The notes beneath the pieces are model-generated. The model was given only the letters and a program-made list of their open reading frames with translations, was not told the DNA's origin and ran no database searches. The position numbers were made by a program, and so were the translations under genes. Shown piece after piece: positions 1 to 6,230 of a stretch of DNA of 6,230 nucleotides. This DNA is from Desulfoplanes sp. (GTDB lineage: Bacteria > Desulfobacterota > Desulfovibrionia > Desulfovibrionales > Desulfomicrobiaceae). The stretch lies in contig JAQVZR010000116.1 in the NCBI GenBank assembly GCA_028708105.1, positions 1 to 6,230 on the forward strand, written 5' to 3'. Positions within the stretch are counted from its first letter, which is position 1, and each line of letters opens with the position of its first letter.

Positions 1-1274
<1,274 letters not shown>

Positions 1275-1278
1275 TTAT

Positions 1279-1332
1279 GAAAAACCTCTGGGCGTTCGGA
1301 TTTAAAAAAATATTCAAATCCACCAGAGGTTT
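1279..1332 (-). terminator. Terminator-like hairpin between livF and guaB
   Basis: A perfect 10-base inverted repeat (AAACCTCTGG at 1282-1291, CCAGAGGTTT at 1323-1332) encloses a second 6-base pair of arms (1298-1303 with 1316-1321) and an A/T-rich loop. Read on the minus strand, the 3' arm ends in GGTTTTT, giving five T residues of which three lie inside the stem. This suits a weak intrinsic terminator closing the liv operon about 35 bases after the livF stop. The interior is asymmetric (one base against six), so the stem is not continuous. It could instead act as a leader structure or a read-through site for guaB, which starts 32 bases further on. Orientation is inferred from the T tract, because the plus strand has no T run. 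Confidence 0.55.
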
Positions 1333-1348
1333 AAATACAAACTACGAG

Positions 1349-1368
1349 GTCCCGGGCCTGCCAGGGAC
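1349..1368 (-). repeat. Small GC-rich inverted repeat at the livF stop codon
   Basis: GTCCC (1349-1353) and GGGAC (1364-1368) form a 5-base stem around a 10-base GC-rich loop. It overlaps the first-read base of the livF TAG stop. No T run follows, so it does not look like a terminator alone. It may add 3'-end stability next to the larger hairpin at 1282-1332. This is a short repeat and could be chance. Confidence 0.25.
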
Positions 1369-2075
1369 TATAATCCAAGGTAGGCCCGCCTCACATCTTC
1401 ATTTTTCATGAGATTTTCAGCGGAATCCGTCAAACTGATATGCCCATTTTCCATCACGTACCCTCTATGTGCTACTTTAAGAGCCTGGTTGGCATTCTGT
1501 TCCACCAGAAAAACAGTTGTATTGTTCTCTGCGTTGATCTTTTCAATAATTTCAAAAATCTGTTTGATAATCAGAGGGGCCAGACCAAGAGAGGGTTCGT
1601 CGAGCAGCAGAAGTTTAGGACGAGCCATAAGTGCCCTGGACATGGCCAGCATCTGCTGTTCTCCGCCACTGAGTGTCCCGCCTGCCTGCGTTTTTCTTTG
1701 GGCAAGAATGGGAAAAAGATCAAAAATATATTCTAAATCGTGTTTAATTCCATTCTTATCCTTACGCAGATAGGCCCCCATATCCAAATTTTCCATAACC
1801 GTCATATAAGGAAAAATAAGACGCCCTTCAGGAACCTGACATATGCCGAGAGGAACAATTTTATCAGGAGAGAGGTGATGAATAGGCTGATTTCTGAACA
1901 GAATTTCTCCTGTTCGAGGAGGAACTACGCCACATACAGACATGAGTGTCGTGGTCTTGCCCGCCCCGTTGGCGCCAATAAGAGTAATAATTTCACCTTC
2001 GGCAATTTCGATGCTGACATTATGCAGAGCTTGAATATTTCCATAAAAAGTGTCTATATTTCGAATGCTAAGCAT
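1368..2075 (-). CDS. livF: Branched-chain amino acid ABC transporter ATP-binding protein LivF
   Basis: One of the two cytoplasmic ATPases of the Liv importer; it pairs with LivG on the LivHM channel. At 235 aa it is full length for LivF. Motifs: Walker A GANGAGKTT (34-42), Q-loop region CQVPEGRLIFPYMTV (79-93; the VPEGR stretch is typical of LivF), signature LSGGEQQM (135-142), Walker B LLLLDEPSLGLAP (155-167) with Glu160, and LVEQNANQAL (190-199). Gln193 sits where most ABC ATPases carry the switch histidine. E. coli LivF has the same EQN, so this is a family trait and not damage. The C-terminus RRAYLGL is the usual LivF/LivG ending. The ATG overlaps the end of livG by eight bases and has a strong GGGGAGGA site inside livG, which suggests translational coupling. 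It is the last liv gene before the hairpin that precedes guaB. Confidence 0.96.
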   Translation of the reverse strand: MLSIRNIDTFYGNIQALHNVSIEIAEGEIITLIGANGAGKTTTLMSVCGVVPPRTGEILFRNQPIHHLSPDKIVPLGICQVPEGRLIFPYMTVMENLDMGAYLRKDKNGIKHDLEYIFDLFPILAQRKTQAGGTLSGGEQQMLAMSRALMARPKLLLLDEPSLGLAPLIIKQIFEIIEKINAENNTTVFLVEQNANQALKVAHRGYVMENGHISLTDSAENLMKNEDVRRAYLGL

Positions 2076-2868
2076 CGTGTTCCTCCCCGAGATAGGCCTT
2101 GATCACAGCAGGATTCTTGCTCACTTCTTCGGGGGTACCGGCAGCTATTCCCTGTCCGTATTCCACAACATAGATACGATCCGAAAGCCGCATTACGACC
2201 TTCATATCATGCTCAATAAGCAAAACCGCGATTTTCTCCTGTTCCCGGATACGCAGTACCAATTCGCCCAGCTCGGCTGTTTCCTGTGGATTCATCCCAG
2301 CTGCAGGCTCGTCAAGAAGCAGAATAAAAGGGTCCGTTGCCATGGACCGTGCGATCTCCAGACGACGTTGAGCACCATAAGGCAGGTTTTTGGCCAATTC
2401 ATCGGCAAACATCTGCAAGCCGACCTTTTCCAGCAGTTCATAGCTTCTGTCAACCGACTCCTGTTCCTCCCGACGAGTCCGGGAGTTGCGCATCACTGCG
2501 CCAAGAATGCCGGAGTGAGTCCGGCAATGTCTGCCGACAATAACATTTTCGAGCACAGTCATCGTCGGGAAAAGCCGGATATTCTGGAATGTCCGGGCCA
2601 TTCCGTGGCGGGTAACCAGGTTAGGTTTCATTCCGTTAATGCGTCGGCGTTTATCCCCGCGAGCGGAAATATAGATATCACCATGGGTCGGGGTATAGAT
2701 GCCGGTGATGCAATTAAAAAACGTTGTCTTGCCCGCCCTGTTAGGACCGATCAAGGCAACGATTTCTCCTGATTTGACAGACAAATCAACGCCGTTAAGC
2801 GCTCGGAGCCCGCCGAAATCCATGGTCAGATTGGAAACGTCCAGTAGTGGATAGGATAGTTTACTCAT
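2068..2868 (-). CDS. livG: Branched-chain amino acid ABC transporter ATP-binding protein LivG, with an altered Walker A motif
   Basis: Cytoplasmic ATPase partner of LivF in the Liv importer. It is 266 aa, close to the usual LivG length. Motifs: Walker A GPNRAGKTT (41-49), Q-loop ARTFQNIRLFP with Gln95, signature LPYGAQRRLEIAR (162-174), Walker B FILLLDEPAAGMNP (181-194) with catalytic Glu187, and switch His220 in LLIEHDMKVVM. The ending VIKAYLGEEHDA is typical. Oddity: Arg44 (AGG, complement of 2737-2739) replaces the glycine that is nearly constant here in LivG (GPNGAGKTT); the minimal P-loop pattern GxxxxGKT is still met. A short basic stretch (RGDKRRR, 70-76) lies between Walker A and the Q-loop. 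The ATG at 2866-2868 begins 52 bases after the livM stop. No strong ribosome site precedes it, but no other in-frame start is visible and the N-terminus matches the family. The reading frame is intact, so I call it a gene, not a pseudogene. Confidence 0.95.
   Translation of the reverse strand: MSKLSYPLLDVSNLTMDFGGLRALNGVDLSVKSGEIVALIGPNRAGKTTFFNCITGIYTPTHGDIYISARGDKRRRINGMKPNLVTRHGMARTFQNIRLFPTMTVLENVIVGRHCRTHSGILGAVMRNSRTRREEQESVDRSYELLEKVGLQMFADELAKNLPYGAQRRLEIARSMATDPFILLLDEPAAGMNPQETAELGELVLRIREQEKIAVLLIEHDMKVVMRLSDRIYVVEYGQGIAAGTPEEVSKNPAVIKAYLGEEHDA
2081..2088 (-). promoter_or_regulatory. Strong ribosome binding site for livF inside livG
   Basis: On the minus strand GGGGAGGA lies five bases before the livF ATG (2073-2075), within the last codons of livG. 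It fixes the livF start and fits coupled translation of the two ATPase subunits, whose genes share the eight bases 2068-2075. Confidence 0.75.
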
Positions 2869-2920
2869 GCTCGTCTGTTGGTTTTGGGATTACAGATCAA
2901 AAAAGCTGCGTACACAAAGA

Positions 2921-4126
2921 TTATGCATCAGAAGAACGTTTATAGGCATCTTTCTTCCGAATATTGGAAATCAACCCCTGGGGACGAAAGACCATCATCA
3001 GAACCATGGATGCTCCAAAAATAAGCATCCTGTATTCCGAAAAAGCACGCAAATACTCAGGTAGTAAAACCAGGATAAACGCGGCCAGCATGACGCCAAC
3101 GATGGACCCCATACCACCTAAAACAACAATGGAAAGGATGATGGCTGATTCCATGAAAGTAAAACTGGCAGGGTTGATAAAGGTAGTTTTGGCTGCAAAA
3201 ATAACTCCGACAGCACCGGCCCAGGTAGCACCAAGGGCAAAAGCAGTCAGTTTTGTTTTTGTACGGTCTATACCCATAGCCTGGCAGGCGATTTCATCTT
3301 CTCGAAGGGCCATCCAGGCCCGCCCGATACGAGAATGTTGCAATCTGTTGACAACAAAGATGGTAAACAGAACCATCGCCACCATAAGATAGTAGAGATA
3401 TTGCGTAGCCGAATGCATATCAAACGCCATTCCAAAAAAGCCAGGACGGGGAATATTGGAGATACCGCTGGGACCGAATGAAAATTCATTCCAGTTTTCG
3501 AGGACCAGGCGAATAATCTCACCAAACCCGAGGGTCACGATAGCGAGGTAATCTCCCCGGAGTCTTAGAACGGGGAACCCGAGCATAATACCGAACAATG
3601 CCCCTAACCCAGCCCCTATGGGCAAAACGGTCCAGAAACCCAAACCAAAATGATAATTCAACAAGGCATAGGCATAGGCACCCACGGCATAAAAGGCCAC
3701 ATACCCCAGATCAAGCAGCCCAGCCAGACCAACAACAATATTCAAGCCAAGGCCCAGTACAACATAAATCAGGGCGGTGACCATAATATTGACCTGATAG
3801 GTATCCATGATAAGAGGGAAAATGACTGCGCCCACAAGAACAATGGCGATGACGGGTCGATACATCTTGGGATCAGTGAGAATCCGCTGGGTAAAACGTT
3901 CTTTGACCGTTGCGGCGGGAGCATCCACAGCGCTCCCCGCAGCTTTGCGCTCAAGCAGGAATCGCCAGACATAGGAAAATAAAAAAGCCCCCACGCCCAC
4001 GTAGACCATGTTCATCCAACGCCATTGAACGGTTTTTTCAATGGTGTCCACACGGATAACCATCAGCGGAAAGGTGAGGAACATGAACCAGATAGAAACG
4101 AGTAGAGATTTTTTAATACCAAACAT
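2921..4126 (-). CDS. livM: Branched-chain amino acid ABC transporter permease LivM
   Basis: Inner-membrane permease that forms the translocation channel with LivH. It is 401 aa. The first 110 or so residues hold about three hydrophobic segments (roughly 8-24, 39-58, 91-107) separated by a charged linker (59-90); this resembles the DUF3382 N-terminal extension seen in E. coli-type LivM. The conserved permease core starts near 112 with NIMVTALIYVVLGLGLNIVVG, then GLLDLGYVAFYAVGAY (136-151) and FPVLRLRGDYLAIVTLGFGE (184-203). The ATPase-contacting EAA-like region is RAWMALREDEIACQAMGI (269-286), followed by VVLGGMGSIVG (334-344) and MMVFRPQGL (377-385). The ATG has an AAGGAAG site (4131-4137) four bases upstream. 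It begins 33 bases after the livH stop and precedes livG by 52 bases, consistent with one operon. No frameshift or missing motif is seen. Confidence 0.96.
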   Translation of the reverse strand: MFGIKKSLLVSIWFMFLTFPLMVIRVDTIEKTVQWRWMNMVYVGVGAFLFSYVWRFLLERKAAGSAVDAPAATVKERFTQRILTDPKMYRPVIAIVLVGAVIFPLIMDTYQVNIMVTALIYVVLGLGLNIVVGLAGLLDLGYVAFYAVGAYAYALLNYHFGLGFWTVLPIGAGLGALFGIMLGFPVLRLRGDYLAIVTLGFGEIIRLVLENWNEFSFGPSGISNIPRPGFFGMAFDMHSATQYLYYLMVAMVLFTIFVVNRLQHSRIGRAWMALREDEIACQAMGIDRTKTKLTAFALGATWAGAVGVIFAAKTTFINPASFTFMESAIILSIVVLGGMGSIVGVMLAAFILVLLPEYLRAFSEYRMLIFGASMVLMMVFRPQGLISNIRKKDAYKRSSDA

Positions 4127-4159
4127 AAATCTTCCTTCAGAATTATACCTTGTGCCACA

Positions 4160-5062
4160 TTATACTTTTTGGGTCGTAGATCGTCCAAGAATGCCTGCAG
4201 GCCTAAAGATGAGGATCAGCACCAAAAGACAGAAAGCGAACACGTCCTCATAGTCACTTGAGATATAGCCGGTTGCAAAACTTTCAGTCCATCCGAGGAT
4301 CAGACTTCCGAGTACTGCGCCGGGGATACTGCCGATTCCCCCGAGCACTGCGGCGGTAAAGGCCTTGAGCCCGGCAATGAAACCAATATAAAAATTAATC
4401 TGGCCAATATGCGTCGCGATCAGCACACCACCCACCGCAGCCAGTCCCGATCCGATAATAAAAGTCATGGAGATAACGTGGTCAACATTGACCCCGGTCA
4501 ACATGGCCATTTTTTTATTCTGTGCAGTGGCCCGCATGGCCTTGCCAATTTTTGTAAATTTGATGAGCACCGTCAGCGCAATCATGACCAAAACAGTCGT
4601 TAAGATAATGACTAATTCGGAAGAACCCAAGTAGTCGATATAGGGCTCCATGAAATCAAATTCCGGGATAAGAGCCGGGAAAGGCAAAAAATCTGAAGTC
4701 TGTGCCAACAGTACATAATTCTGCAGGAAAATAGACATCCCGATTGCGCTAATAAGCGGTGCCAGACGTGATGCGCCGCGAAGAGGCTTGTAGGCGATCT
4801 TCTCAATGGTATATCCGTAGGCGGAGGAATAAAGCACTGCAATCACCATCGCTAAAACGAGGAGTGATGCACCGCTGAAACCCATCAGGGAAAATACTCC
4901 GGCCACAATAAGACCCGTAAACGCACCAATCATATACACTTCACCATGAGCAAAATTGATCAGTTCAATAATGCCGTAGACCATGGTGTAGCCCAGAGCT
5001 ATCAGGGCATAAATACTTCCCCTGGTCAGCCCACCGAAAAAAAGTTCCCAAAAATAATCCAT
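4160..5062 (-). CDS. livH: Branched-chain amino acid ABC transporter permease LivH
   Basis: Second inner-membrane permease of the Liv channel. It is 300 aa with about eight hydrophobic segments. Family hallmarks: the N-terminal GLTRGSIYALIALGYTMVYG (11-30), INFAHGEVYMIGAF (35-48), YKPLRGASRLAPLISAIGMS (91-110), the EAA-like ATPase contact GKAMRATAQNKKMAMLTGVN (173-192), GLKAFTAAVLGGIGSIPGAV (231-250) and the closing LIFRPAGILG (284-293). The frame is open upstream to a TTG at 5126-5128, but that start has no ribosome site and would add 22 residues unlike the family. The ATG at 5060-5062, giving MDYFWELFFGGLTRGS, matches known LivH N-termini and is chosen. Its own ribosome site is poor (only CGG-type bases), so initiation may be weak. 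It follows the binding protein gene by 147 bases that contain hairpins, and is followed by livM after 33 bases. Confidence 0.95.
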   Translation of the reverse strand: MDYFWELFFGGLTRGSIYALIALGYTMVYGIIELINFAHGEVYMIGAFTGLIVAGVFSLMGFSGASLLVLAMVIAVLYSSAYGYTIEKIAYKPLRGASRLAPLISAIGMSIFLQNYVLLAQTSDFLPFPALIPEFDFMEPYIDYLGSSELVIILTTVLVMIALTVLIKFTKIGKAMRATAQNKKMAMLTGVNVDHVISMTFIIGSGLAAVGGVLIATHIGQINFYIGFIAGLKAFTAAVLGGIGSIPGAVLGSLILGWTESFATGYISSDYEDVFAFCLLVLILIFRPAGILGRSTTQKV

Positions 5063-5132
5063 AATTACCGGTCGCGTTCGGTTGATAATGCCGGACCCAG
5101 ACGCTGGAGCGGGGAGTCTGAGCCTCAAAGCT

Positions 5133-5175
5133 AAAAAAGGCGGAACTGCAAATACGGGGCGAACAAATGTCCGCC
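5133..5175 (-). terminator. Alternative hairpin with a six-T tail before livH
   Basis: On the minus strand GGCGGA (complement of 5170-5175) can pair with TCCGCC (complement of 5139-5144), which is followed directly by TTTTTT (5138-5133). The stem is only six bases with a loop of about 25, so alone it is a weak terminator. Its 5' arm shares 5172-5175 with the stronger hairpin at 5153-5180, so the two cannot form fully together. It may be an attenuator-like pair or a chance complement. Confidence 0.35.
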
Positions 5176-5180
5176 CCGTA
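5153..5180 (-). terminator. Strong hairpin between the binding protein gene and livH
   Basis: Perfect 9-base GC-rich inverted repeat: TACGGGGCG (5153-5161) and CGCCCCGTA (5172-5180) around a 10-base loop, about 28 bases after the binding-protein stop. On the minus strand it is followed by TTTGCAG, a poor T tract, so full termination is unlikely. In this setting it more likely acts as a partial terminator or as a 3' barrier protecting the binding-protein message, both known ways for transport operons to make more binding protein than permease. That role is inferred. Confidence 0.55.
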
Positions 5181-5208
5181 CGTTACGTCAGTAGTACCCG
5201 GCCAGGAA

Positions 5209-6230
5209 TTACTTCAATTCCACAAAAACACCGTCTTTGACCTGGTACACAGAAAAGCCGACGCCCTCAGCATCGCCGCGAGAATCAAATTTGATTTTCC
5301 CGATGGGCGTATCGACAAAGGAGGTCTGCAGAGCTTTCTTGACCGCATCATAATCGGTTGACCCTGCGACTTCAATGGCATTGAGCAGAGCCTCGGTAGC
5401 GGCATAGGCCTGAGGGAAAAACGCCCCGGGATCACTGCCGAATTCAGCTTTGTGCTCATTGACAGCCTCAATATACAAAGGATTTTTGGAAACATCCTTA
5501 TTTCCGGTAGCGTAAACGCCTTCGGCATATTTACCTGCTACTTTAATAAAGGTGTCATCTTTGACACCGTCTTCAGACAAAAAGGGGCTCTTAATTCTTT
5601 TTTTGCGCATAGTGCTGACAATTTTGGAGGCTTCAGGATGATACCCTCCAAAAACAACGGCATCAGGTTTGGAACGCTTGAGTTTCTGCACCACAGCAGA
5701 ATAGTCGACGGCACCGGGGGTGACGCCTTCAAAAAGCACCACTTCGCCCTTGCCACTTTCCTCGACGAACTGTTTGACAAATGAGGCAAACCCCTTGCCG
5801 TAATCACCCTTGTCATGAATAATAGCAATTTTTTTGGCGCCAAGGACGTTCAAAACAAAATCGGTCTCAACACGTGCCTGAGCATCATCAGAAGCGATGG
5901 TCCGGAAGAAATTGGGGTAATCACCACTTTGCGTTAAAGGAGGATTGGTTGCTGACGGTGAAATACAGACAATTTTTGCATCCTTGTAGATACCCATCGC
6001 AGCCTTGGTTGCGCCGCTGCAGATATGCCCCATAACAACATCGACCTTGTCTGAAATCAACTTGGTCGCCGCATTCGTAGCCAGCTCGGGCTTGCACTGG
6101 TCATCCTGAGCGATAAGCACCACTTGTTTACCCAATACGCCGCCGTTGGCGTTATATTTTTTGACAACCAATTTAGCGGCATTCAAACTGGGCAGGCCAT
6201 AGGATGCCAGATCGCCACTGTGGGCACCAG
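5209..6230 (-). CDS. livK: Branched-chain amino acid ABC transporter periplasmic substrate-binding protein (5' end beyond the right edge)
   Basis: Periplasmic receptor (Peripla_BP_6 / leucine-binding type I fold) that binds an aliphatic amino acid and docks on LivHM. The last 339 residues are visible; the frame is open to the right edge, where GAHSGDLASYGLPSLNAAKL is the usual segment just after the mature N-terminus. The signal peptide and start are therefore outside the window, with few mature residues missing. Family features: QDDQCKPELATNAATKL, GHICSGATKAAMGIY (ligand-contacting Ser, and Cys positions matching the disulfide of E. coli LivJ/LivK), SPSATNPPLTQSGDYPNFFR (ligand-contacting Ala/Thr loop), IIHDKGDYGKGFA hinge strand, GVTPGAVDYS, VVFGGYHPEASK, SEDGVKDDTFI and AYAATEALLNAIE. 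It ends in GVFVELK and TAA (5209-5211). An in-frame TTG at 6184-6186 is internal, not the start. As first gene before livHMGF it is named livK by position; livJ is equally possible, and exact specificity (Leu, Ile/Val or other) cannot be read with certainty. Confidence 0.93.
   Translation of the reverse strand, partial: GAHSGDLASYGLPSLNAAKLVVKKYNANGGVLGKQVVLIAQDDQCKPELATNAATKLISDKVDVVMGHICSGATKAAMGIYKDAKIVCISPSATNPPLTQSGDYPNFFRTIASDDAQARVETDFVLNVLGAKKIAIIHDKGDYGKGFASFVKQFVEESGKGEVVLFEGVTPGAVDYSAVVQKLKRSKPDAVVFGGYHPEASKIVSTMRKKRIKSPFLSEDGVKDDTFIKVAGKYAEGVYATGNKDVSKNPLYIEAVNEHKAEFGSDPGAFFPQAYAATEALLNAIEVAGSTDYDAVKKALQTSFVDTPIGKIKFDSRGDAEGVGFSVYQVKDGVFVELK

Noticed and set aside
1558..1599. Glutamine instead of histidine at the LivF switch position as a sign of an inactive ATPase
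   Set aside because: E. coli LivF carries the same LVEQN sequence; this is normal for the subfamily.
2050..2772. A long plus-strand open frame of about 240 codons opposite livF and livG
   Set aside because: It lies antisense to two genes with complete ABC ATPase motifs, has no recognisable domain, and is best explained as an open shadow frame.
2869..2920. Six-T run in the livM-livG gap as a possible terminator
   Set aside because: On the minus strand TTTTTT follows GCAGC, but only about three base pairs can form before it. No convincing stem exists, and livG continues the operon.
6184..6186. TTG as the start of the binding protein
   Set aside because: The frame stays open to the window edge, and the residues upstream of it (GAHSGDLASYG) are conserved binding-protein sequence, so the true start and signal peptide are outside.

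Overview
The window carries a branched-chain amino acid ABC uptake operon with an IMP dehydrogenase gene behind it, all on the minus strand. In transcription order (right to left) the genes are: a periplasmic substrate-binding protein (livK/livJ type, 5' end outside the window), livH, livM, livG, livF, then guaB, which runs off the left edge. The order K-H-M-G-F is the classic liv layout. No mobile element, CRISPR array, tRNA or rRNA is visible, and no stretch longer than 300 bases lacks a gene. The longest gaps are about 147 bases (binding protein to livH) and 120 bases (livF to guaB).

How the parts work together: the binding protein captures an aliphatic amino acid (Leu/Ile/Val type) in the periplasm and delivers it to the LivH-LivM membrane channel. 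The LivG-LivF ATPase pair powers import. GuaB is a cytoplasmic enzyme that commits IMP to guanine nucleotide synthesis. It has no direct mechanistic tie to the transporter, and a terminator-like hairpin separates it from livF.

The periplasmic binding protein and the DUF3382-like N-terminal extension of LivM point to a Gram-negative proteobacterium. From memory the binding protein resembles those of sulfate-reducing Desulfovibrio-type bacteria. That placement is an impression, not a search result. Base composition looks close to even GC/AT by eye, with no obvious compositional break between genes.

This is mostly an ordinary housekeeping and transport region, and I do not see an undescribed system in it. 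Two points merit a second look. LivG has an arginine in place of the usual second glycine of its Walker A loop. The gap between the binding protein gene and livH holds a strong hairpin that overlaps an alternative hairpin followed by six T residues, an arrangement that could set the ratio of binding protein to permease.
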